This document shows positions 17,659 to 25,613 of a DNA stretch of 64,000 nucleotides, piece after piece. The translations under genes and the position numbers were made by a program. Within the stretch, counting starts at the first letter, position 1; the number at the start of each line of letters is the position of its first letter. The stretch comes from Perlabentimonas sp034003245 (lineage in GTDB: Bacteria; Bacteroidota; Bacteroidia; Bacteroidales; Tenuifilaceae), in NCBI GenBank assembly GCA_034003245.1, contig JAVEYY010000004.1, positions 85,594 through 149,593 on the forward strand. Reading direction: 5' to 3'. Below the pieces are notes generated by a model. It had not been told where the DNA came from. It worked only from the letters and a program-made list of their open reading frames with translations, and did not search any database.

Positions 17659-19581
17659 ATGGTTAAAAAGATATTATTATTTTCACTTGCCGCACTATTT
17701 GCCCTGGCCACGCTGGCAATTTCTCTTAAATCGACGGTTTTTAGATATGTTCTAGCTCAAAAGGTTCAAAATGTTGAGCAGAAATTTGGAGCATCTATTA
17801 ACTATTCTTCTCCCCGATTAAAGGGATTAACGCATATCAGCATAAATGATGTAGATATTTTGTTACCCTCCCGATCGCTTTCGTTGCGTGTCTCCTCGCT
17901 TAAAGTAGATATGTCACTTGCTAGGCTAATTCGCTTTAATATAGTACCAAAGGTTATAACTGCCGATTCGGTTAAAGTTTGTATTGCCCAACTGATCCAA
18001 CCCGATTCACTCACTGTAATAAGCGATAGTATTGGGCTTCAAATCAGCAAAAACATTCTTAACAGCGGTATTGCCGCCATAACTCAGTACAGCAAGCCCT
18101 TATACTCCTTTTTAACTGGTACCGATTATAATATCAAAAGTATTAGTATCAGCTACTCTAATCATGACGATAGTATCAAGGTTTTGACCCAACCGCTAAA
18201 TATCCGCAATGGTAATTTCACAACAACTCTTTCAATAATAAACTCCAATTCAAAAGCAACCATTCATGTTGATGGTAATGCCGAGGTTAAAAAAAACCTT
18301 ATAAATTACAGCATTAAGCCCGAAAACCATTTCAAAATCCCAATAGTTGATTCGCGGCTGGGATTACACTTCGGGTTCGATTCGCTTAAGTTTGCTGTTG
18401 ATGGCAATAGAATTGCGCGCGATAGTATACGCTTAGGGATGCACTCGAGCATATATGGTATAAGCGCAAAGCATAAGCAGCTGGCCGATAGCACTATTCG
18501 AGTTGATTCCGCTGGAGTTGTGCTGTTTGCAAACCTGTCGTCAACCTCCTGCAAGTTTTTATTACCATCGGCTGCTTGGGTTAACTCGTTAAGGATTCCA
18601 TTTGAGTTAAACATTGAAACTAACCAAAACACAGCAGTAGCATTGAGTATTAGCACTGGCATTTTTCCTGCAACAAATCTCTTTGAGTCAATTCCTAAAT
18701 CACTTTTCAGAAATATTGATAATGTAAAGGTTTTGGGCGATTTAGACTTCAACCTTAACTTTTGCATTGATTTTAGTGCACCGGAAAACCTAATGTTTTC
18801 GGTCAAACTACAACCCATTTCTTTTAAGCTATTAAGTTCTGGAAAAGTTGATTTTTCGGGTCTTAACCACAACTTTATTCATTTTATCCCCATAAACGAC
18901 AGCCTTTATAAGGCTGTATTGGTTGATTCCAGTAGCCATCAGTTTAGGCCCTTAAACAGAATTTCGCCCTATCTGGTTAACGCAGTGGTCATTTCGGAGG
19001 ATGGTGGTTTTTTTCATCATAAAGGTTTCGATGCCGAAGGATTTAGCTTTGCGCTTGCCCGCAATATTAAAGATAAACGGTTAGCCCGCGGAGGTAGCAC
19101 AATTACCATGCAGCTGATTAAAAATCTTTACCTTAATCGGAATAAAACAATAGTACGTAAGGCTGAGGAAGCCCTTATTGTTTGGCTAATTGAAACACAG
19201 CGCATGGTGAGCAAGGAGCGTTTGCTGGAAATTTACCTAAATATCATCGATTGGGGGCCAAATATCAACGGAATAACCGAGGCTGCTAAATTTTACTTCG
19301 ATAAGGATCCGCTTGAAATTTCCCTAAACGAGGCCATTTTTCTTGCTGGGATTATTCCGCAACCCTCAAGGTTTACCTCTTACTTCGATGAAGGTGGAAA
19401 TTTAAAGGATTACATGCAGGGCTATTACACCTTTGTTGGATCTACCATGCTTCAACGCTCAATGATAACCGACGAGGAGCTACAAGCAATTGAGCCTAGG
19501 ATTACCATTACAGGTTCTGCCCGCGATTGGTTGACTAGAGAAGAGAATCTAATTTTGGGAAGTGACTTGGGTGACAAGTGA
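17659..19581 (+). CDS. Monofunctional GT51 peptidoglycan transglycosylase with long N-terminal region
   Basis: The 640-residue protein has an N-terminal membrane anchor (KKILLFSLAALFALATLAIS). Residues about 30-420 are a beta-rich periplasmic region, loosely reminiscent of AsmA-like proteins, that I cannot assign. Residues about 425-610 are a GT51 domain with EDGGFFHHKGF (catalytic Glu447), RGGSTITMQLIKNLYLNR, KAEEALIVWLIE and LEIYLNIIDWGPNINGI. GT51 enzymes polymerise lipid II into glycan strands. No transpeptidase domain follows, so this is neither a classical bifunctional PBP nor a short MtgA-type enzyme. The catalytic motifs are intact. The large N-terminal region suggests a specialised envelope role. 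Confidence 0.85.
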   Translation: MVKKILLFSLAALFALATLAISLKSTVFRYVLAQKVQNVEQKFGASINYSSPRLKGLTHISINDVDILLPSRSLSLRVSSLKVDMSLARLIRFNIVPKVITADSVKVCIAQLIQPDSLTVISDSIGLQISKNILNSGIAAITQYSKPLYSFLTGTDYNIKSISISYSNHDDSIKVLTQPLNIRNGNFTTTLSIINSNSKATIHVDGNAEVKKNLINYSIKPENHFKIPIVDSRLGLHFGFDSLKFAVDGNRIARDSIRLGMHSSIYGISAKHKQLADSTIRVDSAGVVLFANLSSTSCKFLLPSAAWVNSLRIPFELNIETNQNTAVALSISTGIFPATNLFESIPKSLFRNIDNVKVLGDLDFNLNFCIDFSAPENLMFSVKLQPISFKLLSSGKVDFSGLNHNFIHFIPINDSLYKAVLVDSSSHQFRPLNRISPYLVNAVVISEDGGFFHHKGFDAEGFSFALARNIKDKRLARGGSTITMQLIKNLYLNRNKTIVRKAEEALIVWLIETQRMVSKERLLEIYLNIIDWGPNINGITEAAKFYFDKDPLEISLNEAIFLAGIIPQPSRFTSYFDEGGNLKDYMQGYYTFVGSTMLQRSMITDEELQAIEPRITITGSARDWLTREENLILGSDLGDK

Positions 19582-19824
19582 CAAGTGTTGAAACTAGTCC
19601 GAAAGTCAAAATTCAAAAGTCAGAAGACAGAAGTCACCTGTCTCAGCTTGTCTCGGGAACCGCTGTCCTTTGCGGTTAACGAGAGGATTGAGGCGTTTTT
19701 TGCCGAGATAACGAGAGAAGACCGAAGCATAGGGCTAATAGCCTAAAGCCAATAGCTAATGGCCAAAAACTAAGTGCCCTTAACCAATCACCAATCAACT
19801 TTCAACAATCAACAGCCAACGAAA
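19582..19824. other. Non-coding low-complexity spacer
   Basis: This stretch holds short reiterated AT-rich words (such as AATCACCAATCAAC and CAACAATCAACAGCC) and a small hairpin AACCGC/GCGGTT at about 19659-19679. No gene is seen. It separates the converging GT51 and ParA-partner genes. Confidence 0.5.
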
Positions 19825-20112
19825 CTACTCCTCCGTAAGCTTACTAATTGCCTGATCGAGTTGAAGCGATTTTAACCTTAAAAAATGGCTTAACGCCTTA
19901 TTGATAAGTTCATCGGTTGTTTCGCCTAGGTAAGGGGCTAGTATTTTAAACTGCTTCATAATAAGCGGATCGATATTTACTTGTGGATCCAAAGGTTTTG
20001 CGGCAGGTGCCTTTACGGTGGGCTGGCTTGCCGTTTCCTCATCCTTAATAAACCTTGTATTCGACATCAAGGCTTTCTGGATATCGTTGATAGTATGCTT
20101 GTTCTTAGCCAT
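19825..20112 (-). CDS. Small ParA-partner protein, ribbon-helix-helix-like
   Basis: This 95-residue protein overlaps the end of the ParA gene by 8 bp, so the two are translationally coupled. It has a basic start (MAKNKHTINDIQKAL), an Ala/Pro/Lys-rich linker (residues about 30-45), and a C-terminal segment (DPLIMKQFKILAPYLGET, then TDELINKALSHFLR) with the pattern of a ribbon-helix-helix or similar small DNA-binding fold. Small second genes of this kind act as centromere-binding or adaptor partners of ParA ATPases. The partner role is inferred from position; no ParB-type sequence is nearby. Confidence 0.65.
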   Translation of the reverse strand: MAKNKHTINDIQKALMSNTRFIKDEETASQPTVKAPAAKPLDPQVNIDPLIMKQFKILAPYLGETTDELINKALSHFLRLKSLQLDQAISKLTEE

Positions 20113-20863
20113 AAATTTTCAATATTTCCTTTGCCAGTTCAGAGTAGTCTTCAGCACCACGACTTTTGGGTGCGTAATCGAAAACGGTTTGCTTAAATGC
20201 CCCCGATTCCATAAGCGATATATCCTGACGGATATAGGTATTGAATAGTTTACCGGTAAAATTTTGGTTATCGGTAAGGCTTTGTATAACAGCCTGGCTA
20301 AACTTTGTACGAGGGTCGAGCTTTACAAAAAGGATTCCGGCCAAATCGAGGTTTGGGTTCATGCGCTTTTTCACCTTTTCGGATATTAGCATAATCCTGT
20401 CGAGTCCAATAAACGCAAAGTTCTCAGCCTGCATGGGAACAATAAAATGGTGAGCAGCCACTAACGAGTTGGTCGATAGCGTTCCAAGACTTGGAGGGCA
20501 GTCGATAAGAATAAAATCGAAATCTCCCGACACCTTCTCGAGTTGCTCGCGCAACATGTACTCCCTTCCCGGCTCGTTGTTCAGTTGGAACTCGTAGTCG
20601 AGCAACTTTTCGCTGGCTGGAATCAAGCTAAGTTTACCATTTTTTAGAATTACATCATTTATAGATGCTTTTCCAATAAGCAAATCCCCCACCCCTTCGT
20701 TGTGCGAGTCGGCACCAAAGGCCGTTGTTAGGTTACATTGGCTATCGAGGTCGATAAGCAATACTTTTTTCTTCTTCTTAGCTAGGGCTGCACCAAGGTT
20801 CAGAACAGTTGTGGTTTTTCCTGTCCCCCCTTTATTGTTTATTACGCTGATAATGTTTGCCAT
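20105..20863 (-). CDS. ParA/Soj-family ATPase
   Basis: The 252-residue protein has the deviant Walker A motif KGGTGKTT (residues 11-18), switch I region LIDLDSQCNLTTAFG and Walker B-like FDFILIDCPPSLG. These make it a ParA-type ATPase that binds DNA non-specifically in the ATP form and positions cargo. The DNA-binding domain of plasmid type Ia ParAs is absent. Known cargos of this class include chromosomes, plasmids and protein clusters. Here no plasmid replication gene or parS-like repeat is seen and the only partner is the 95-residue protein downstream, so a chromosomal positioning role is possible but unproven. It is divergent from the gene at 21056. Confidence 0.88.
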   Translation of the reverse strand: MANIISVINNKGGTGKTTTVLNLGAALAKKKKKVLLIDLDSQCNLTTAFGADSHNEGVGDLLIGKASINDVILKNGKLSLIPASEKLLDYEFQLNNEPGREYMLREQLEKVSGDFDFILIDCPPSLGTLSTNSLVAAHHFIVPMQAENFAFIGLDRIMLISEKVKKRMNPNLDLAGILFVKLDPRTKFSQAVIQSLTDNQNFTGKLFNTYIRQDISLMESGAFKQTVFDYAPKSRGAEDYSELAKEILKIYG

Positions 20864-21001
20864 ACGTAAGAGTATTTGAGAAAGGCTGTAAATTCAAGCT
20901 TTTTCAATTAATCCCCTAATATACAAAAAAAAGGAAATTCCACTACCATTAAATATTTGCACATTATAGCGCTTGCGTGAAACAATTTTTCAATTTGTAG
21001 C

Positions 21002-21009
21002 TATTTTTG
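21002..21009 (+). promoter_or_regulatory. -7 box upstream of the 21056 gene
   Basis: TATTTTTG matches TAnnTTTG and lies 46 bp before the ATG at 21056. No -33 TTTG at standard spacing is visible. Confidence 0.35.
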
Positions 21010-21055
21010 CAAGAGTATTTCTAAAACCCTAAGTATACCTAAAATATTGAAAGCA

Positions 21056-22066
21056 ATGAAAAAACTATTTTCAATTCTACTACTAGCAATTATATGTTTT
21101 CAATCCAATGGAGATGAAAGCGATAGCTATGGCACGTTAATTATTTTCCGCGATTTTCAACTTCAGGCATATAAGTTCTATTACCCAGTTGAACTCAATG
21201 GCGAAAAGATAACCTATGCAAGAACAGGCACTTACTTTGTAAAAAATCTACAACCCGGAACCTACAGGGTTAGCGCAAAAACCGAGGCTGAGGCATTTGC
21301 TAACGTTACCATTTTGCCTAACGATACCGTTTATGTTCGTTGCGGTGTAAATATGGGTTTTTGGGTTGCCCGACCCGATATAATTCAGGTTGATAAAAGT
21401 ATGGGTAGTTTTATTCTATCAACAGGAAAATTAACCAATATAACCGACGAGGTTTTTTCAGAGTTAAAGCCCAAAGGATCAGTTGGTATTTCATTTGGCG
21501 GTACTGGAGGATTTGAAAGTGTGAACTTGTTCGAGATGGAAGATGGGAAATACTCGAGGTTAAACCCAGGGGGCGGATTCAACATCGGGATAAATTTTTC
21601 GCATATGTTGCTTAAGAAATTTGAAGTTTTTTACGAGCTTCGATATCAAGGAGCAAGTTTAACGCCCATGCTTACAAATGCTACAGCCCATTTTGGGCGT
21701 GGAATTGCCAGCGCTTCGATATATTATATCATTCCCCTAAAAAGCAACTACTTACAGCTAAAACTTGGAGGCAGTGCCGGTTACCACTTTGGCACTAATC
21801 TGGAAATTGACAGTAAAAAAGTTGATGGTAATCTATTTACAGCGAAGTACGATCCAACCATAGGATATAGAATTGGAGGTACTTTTGGAACGTATATAAA
21901 TAGGTTTGGATTTACATTTGGGCTTCACTACAATATGGTATCGTATACCCTCAACGAGTTACGAGTAAACGGGGTTTTAAGTGAGTTTTCGGATGAAAAT
22001 AACTTACTAAATAGGCCAAATGGCAAGGGTATCGAATTTAGTGCTGGGTACCATTTCATTTTTTAG
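21056..22066 (+). CDS. Envelope protein: DUF2846-like N-terminal domain plus outer-membrane barrel
   Basis: I place the start at ATG 21056 rather than the in-frame TTG at 21047, giving 336 residues and a signal peptide (MKKLFSILLLAIICFQSNG). Residues about 25-110 resemble the small beta domain of DUF2846 proteins (GTLIIFRDFQLQAYKFYYPV, FVKNLQPGTYRVSAKTEAEA). From about 140 on there are amphipathic beta strands typical of small outer-membrane barrels (SVGISFGGTGGFESVNLF, KFEVFYELRYQGASLTP), and the C-terminal residue is Phe, as is usual for barrels. The function is unknown. It is divergent from parA and 117 bp upstream of another envelope gene. Confidence 0.65.
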   Translation: MKKLFSILLLAIICFQSNGDESDSYGTLIIFRDFQLQAYKFYYPVELNGEKITYARTGTYFVKNLQPGTYRVSAKTEAEAFANVTILPNDTVYVRCGVNMGFWVARPDIIQVDKSMGSFILSTGKLTNITDEVFSELKPKGSVGISFGGTGGFESVNLFEMEDGKYSRLNPGGGFNIGINFSHMLLKKFEVFYELRYQGASLTPMLTNATAHFGRGIASASIYYIIPLKSNYLQLKLGGSAGYHFGTNLEIDSKKVDGNLFTAKYDPTIGYRIGGTFGTYINRFGFTFGLHYNMVSYTLNELRVNGVLSEFSDENNLLNRPNGKGIEFSAGYHFIF

Positions 22067-22183
22067 AAATTACCCTAGAACCTCATTTTTAACACTTTTT
22101 TGTACGTAAAATTTTCAGTTTTTAATAACTTTATGAGTGAATTTGGGTTTATACTGTAGTAAACCAAACAAAGAGTATCTACT

Positions 22184-22834
22184 ATGAAAATCTACTTGAA
22201 GTATTCATTATTGATAGCGATTATTTTTACTTCAGCTGTCGCCAATGCTCAGCTAACAAGGGATTTATACAAACTCTATAATCCTAATTACTTTAATAAG
22301 GCAAAACTCGATACAGCATCGTTTGAGCCTTGGCGTGCGATGTCGCCCAATAAACCTACCTATTCGGTCGAAGTTGGATCCAGCTATTCAACCTATGGAG
22401 GAGGCCTTTCGTCGAGCTACATAAGCCCCACCGTGTCGTTTATGGCAACCGATAAGCTACATATTGTGGCGGGTGGAAAGTTTTCGAACACAAACATGGG
22501 ATCAATACCCTTCCTGAGTAATGAGGTTGGACAAGCTCAAACACAACCAATGGGTGGAAACCCAACAGAGGCTTTTGCTTACGGTCATTATCAGGTTAAC
22601 GAAAAGATTAGCGTATACGGAATGGGTGCTTTGGGGAGAAATCAACTTTACATCTCCCCCTTCCAAACGGGTTTTAGCACTGGTGATTATAGCCACCTAT
22701 CGTTTGGGATGGATTATAAAATTAACGATAAGGTACGGATTGGCGCTTCATTTGGGGTATCAAATGGCCCAGCGTGGGGAGTTACTCCATTTAACAGCCT
22801 CTCAAATCAACGGATGAATCCATTCTTTCCTTAG
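22184..22834 (+). CDS. Putative secreted or outer-membrane protein of unknown function
   Basis: The 216-residue protein carries a signal peptide (MKIYLKYSLLIAIIFTSAVANAQ). The rest alternates Gly/Ser/Tyr-rich strands (SVEVGSSYSTYGGGLSSSY, KLHIVAGGKFSNTNMG, KISVYGMGALGRNQLY, VRIGASFGVSNG), as in a small outer-membrane barrel. I do not recognise the family. It ends in PFF-P, close to the aromatic C-terminus of barrels. A strong terminator follows within about 25 bp. Confidence 0.7.
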   Translation: MKIYLKYSLLIAIIFTSAVANAQLTRDLYKLYNPNYFNKAKLDTASFEPWRAMSPNKPTYSVEVGSSYSTYGGGLSSSYISPTVSFMATDKLHIVAGGKFSNTNMGSIPFLSNEVGQAQTQPMGGNPTEAFAYGHYQVNEKISVYGMGALGRNQLYISPFQTGFSTGDYSHLSFGMDYKINDKVRIGASFGVSNGPAWGVTPFNSLSNQRMNPFFP

Positions 22835-22855
22835 ATTTTGGTATATACGAATCAC

Positions 22856-22890
22856 AAAAAAGCGAAGCTCATTTGAACTTCGCTTTTTTG
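22856..22890. terminator. Bidirectional terminator
   Basis: AAAAAAGCGAAG and CTTCGCTTTTTT pair around a 10-base loop, with T/A runs on both sides. It serves the converging genes at 22184 and 22913. Confidence 0.9.
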
Positions 22891-22912
22891 TTAAAGTGCA
22901 ACTTACTTTCAT

Positions 22913-23287
22913 CTAATTTCGCTCCAGTTGCTTAAAGGTAATATGCTTATTATGATATAATCCCGAGAAAAATTTCACCACTCGCTCTTCGGCAGGATGA
23001 ATACTTTCGCCAAACTGTTTACCCAGCTCAATACATATCTCACCTGTACATTTTTTACCGTCAATGGCGAGCCAAACTGCTGAGCCCAACTCGTCTAAAT
23101 TAATTGAGATGTGTATTGATTTGTGGGCAGGAATAAAAAATCTTGCAAATTTCTCATTCTTAAACTTGGGAATCAGTATGGTAACTAACCCACTCTCCTC
23201 TACCCTATGGTTGTGAATGCGAATGGGTATTAGATCCAATGCACTTGTGTTTTTAAGAATCCTCCTTCGTTCAAAAAATCCTACCAT
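22913..23287 (-). CDS. PqqD-like protein
   Basis: This 124-residue protein matches my memory of the Bacteroidota PqqD-like family: LDLIPIRIHNHRVEESGLVTILIPKFKNE, ARFFIPAHKSIHISINLDELGSAVW and IDGKKCTGEICIELGKQFG. PqqD domains (RRE fold) bind precursor peptides for radical-SAM enzymes in PQQ and RiPP synthesis. No precursor peptide or radical-SAM gene is nearby, so this free-standing form has no assigned substrate. It lies 82 bp downstream of the OPT transporter gene on the same strand, with a hairpin in between. Confidence 0.75.
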   Translation of the reverse strand: MVGFFERRRILKNTSALDLIPIRIHNHRVEESGLVTILIPKFKNEKFARFFIPAHKSIHISINLDELGSAVWLAIDGKKCTGEICIELGKQFGESIHPAEERVVKFFSGLYHNKHITFKQLERN

Positions 23288-23319
23288 TGTATTTACTCTT
23301 AGTTATTTATATGATGAAA

Positions 23320-23349
23320 GCAAAGCCGATGATAACTCATCGGCTTTGC
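23320..23349. terminator. Stem-loop between OPT and PqqD-like genes
   Basis: A perfect 13-bp inverted repeat (GCAAAGCCGATGA / TCATCGGCTTTGC) with loop TAAC lies 20 bp past the end of the OPT gene. On the minus strand it is followed only by a weak T-run, so it may be a partial terminator or a 3' stabilising structure. Confidence 0.55.
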
Positions 23350-23369
23350 GTATACTATATGAATATAGC

Positions 23370-25397
23370 CTAATGACCTACACTTGGGGGAGCCGGTTCA
23401 TCGGGGCTACCTGCGTTCCTTAATGGAACAAAAATTAGGATAAGAGCAACCAGAATTATGATTACAAATCCGATTAGGAATGCAGGGTTTTTAAAGAACG
23501 AGAACACTTCGAACAGGAATATTCCGCCAACGGCAAACATGGCAACTACAAGTCCCATTAGGGCTTCTCCTGCAATTAAGCCAGAAGCAAGTAGCACACC
23601 CACATTTTCGGAACGTTGCTTTTGGGCGTCGTTTAGCTGACGACGCTTGGCAATCATATCCATTATACCCTTAATTACTCCACCCACAAAAATGGCAAAT
23701 GTTGTAGTTAACGGCAGATACATCCCAACGCTCACTAGCATGGGACTTTTAACCTGCATTAGGATAAACCCAACGCCCATAAACATACCCACAATAATCA
23801 ATGGCCAAGCCATCTCGCCACCCACAATACCACGGGCCAGAATGGCCATTAGGCTTGCTTGTGGTGCAGGAAGCTCCTGGCTACCAAATCCTCCAACATA
23901 TCCCTCGATATTACCACGTGCGATATCGCCATCGTTCAAAATGGTAAGTATAAAGAACATTACAGCACCCGAGGCCACAACGCCAATTATGTTACCAATT
24001 TCCATTTTCCATGGCGTTCCGCCAAGAATATGTCCCGATTTCAGATCCTGAAGCATTTCACCTGCAACAGCAGCCGATACGCAAACAATTGCAGCAACAC
24101 CCAGCACGGCGGCAACTCCAGCATCGCCTCCATCAATTCCAAGGATTACAAGTACCAGCGCAGTAACAAGTAGTGCTGTAAGGGTCAATCCACTCACTGG
24201 ATTATTTGACGATCCGATTAATCCTACCAGATATCCTGATACCGCTGCAAAGAAGAATGCCAGAATTGTCATCAAAATGGCAACTACAATGGCCACCCAC
24301 ATGGCGGTGTTAAAGATGAAGAATGTGATAATAAAGGTTAGTACTGCAACAGCAATAATACCAATTATGGTGAACGAAAAACTAATGTCCTTCTCAATTC
24401 TATTACTATCGGCTGGTGCGCCCGCAGCAGCTTTCTTCACATCTCTAACTGAGCGGGCGATGCCCTCGATTAGGCTGTTACGCATTTTGTAAAGCGTATA
24501 ACCAGCACCTACTAGCATACCACCTATGGCAATGGGACGAACTATACGCGCCCAAACGTCCTTTGCGGCTGCAAGCCACTCTGCCGAGGTAGCCGTTTCG
24601 GCTAGTTCCATCGATGGGCCAATAAAGTAAAGAATAATGGGAGTTAGTAGTCCCCAAGCGATAATACCACCGCTAAAGGCAAGTGCCCCAAGGGTGGGGC
24701 CAATAATGTAACCAACGCCAATATAGGCTGGGCTAACACCGGGTGAACCAAGGAACATACCTCCTTGCCCGGTGAAACTGCTTCCTGCAATTGTTTGTTT
24801 TCCCCAAATAATAAAGTGTTCCCAGGCTGTGGCAAACAGCTTAAATTCGGCTAGAATTTTAACCACAGCACCAACAATCATGGCTTGGAAGAGGAATTTG
24901 GAACCTCCGCCACCCGAACGGCCAGCCTTATGTATTTCGGCTGCTGCAACACTTTCGGGGAACGGCAATTCTGTACTCTCAACCATTACCCGGCGGAGCA
25001 GGGCCACAAACATAATACCCAGGAATCCTCCGGCAATAAGGATTAGTGTTGATGTTAAATAGTTGCCTGGGGTAAAGAATGGATCCCATAACCCTGCAAC
25101 AAAAAATGCTGGAAGAGTAAAGATTGCTCCTGCAGCCACCGATTCACCGATAGCACCAACGGTACGAGCTAAATTCTCCTCCAGAATACTACCCTTTACC
25201 AATTTTAGCAGAGCCATTCCCACAACCGCTGCAGGGTACACTGCAGCTATGGTCATACCCGCTTTTAGCCCAAGGTATGCGTTGGCTGCACCCAGCACAA
25301 CCGACATAACCAGACCAATGAGCAACGCCCTAAGCGTAAACTCTTTCATGTTTGTTTCTGCGGAAACAAACGGGACGAACTTTTTTACTTCAGACAT
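23370..25397 (-). CDS. OPT-family oligopeptide transporter
   Basis: The 675-residue protein has about 14-16 hydrophobic segments. Family landmarks are EFTLRALLIGLVMSVVLGAANAYLGLKAGMTIAAVYPAAVV near the N-terminus, GAIGESVAAGAIFTLPAFF, LPFPESVAAAEIHKAG and the LASGLIAGEALMG segment near the C-terminus. Bacterial OPT members are proton-coupled importers of peptides or of metal-chelate-like substrates. The next gene upstream encodes a second peptide transporter of a different family (POT), so the block looks dedicated to peptide uptake. Length is typical of bacterial OPT proteins. Confidence 0.92.
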   Translation of the reverse strand: MSEVKKFVPFVSAETNMKEFTLRALLIGLVMSVVLGAANAYLGLKAGMTIAAVYPAAVVGMALLKLVKGSILEENLARTVGAIGESVAAGAIFTLPAFFVAGLWDPFFTPGNYLTSTLILIAGGFLGIMFVALLRRVMVESTELPFPESVAAAEIHKAGRSGGGGSKFLFQAMIVGAVVKILAEFKLFATAWEHFIIWGKQTIAGSSFTGQGGMFLGSPGVSPAYIGVGYIIGPTLGALAFSGGIIAWGLLTPIILYFIGPSMELAETATSAEWLAAAKDVWARIVRPIAIGGMLVGAGYTLYKMRNSLIEGIARSVRDVKKAAAGAPADSNRIEKDISFSFTIIGIIAVAVLTFIITFFIFNTAMWVAIVVAILMTILAFFFAAVSGYLVGLIGSSNNPVSGLTLTALLVTALVLVILGIDGGDAGVAAVLGVAAIVCVSAAVAGEMLQDLKSGHILGGTPWKMEIGNIIGVVASGAVMFFILTILNDGDIARGNIEGYVGGFGSQELPAPQASLMAILARGIVGGEMAWPLIIVGMFMGVGFILMQVKSPMLVSVGMYLPLTTTFAIFVGGVIKGIMDMIAKRRQLNDAQKQRSENVGVLLASGLIAGEALMGLVVAMFAVGGIFLFEVFSFFKNPAFLIGFVIIILVALILIFVPLRNAGSPDEPAPPSVGH

Positions 25398-25556
25398 AAA
25401 CTTATAATTTAGGGTTTAGTAATCAACTAAAGCGATAAATCAGTGCAATTTGGCATTTTTTATCCAAATTTTCTATGCTGTAGAACACTTTTCGTATAGG
25501 TGATCTTGGATTTAACCTTTAAAAAAGGTTAAACTATTGTTTTAAATTCCCTAATG

Positions 25557-25590
25557 TAAAAAAAGAAAAAGGGATGACAAAGCATCCCTT
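25557..25590 (-). terminator. Terminator after the POT transporter gene
   Basis: On the minus strand AAGGGATG / CATCCCTT forms an 8-bp stem with a 6-base loop, followed by a T-rich tail, 24 bp past the POT stop codon. It separates the POT and OPT genes into two transcripts. Confidence 0.75.
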
Positions 25591-25613
25591 CTTCAATTGA
25601 ATATTTTGTTGGA

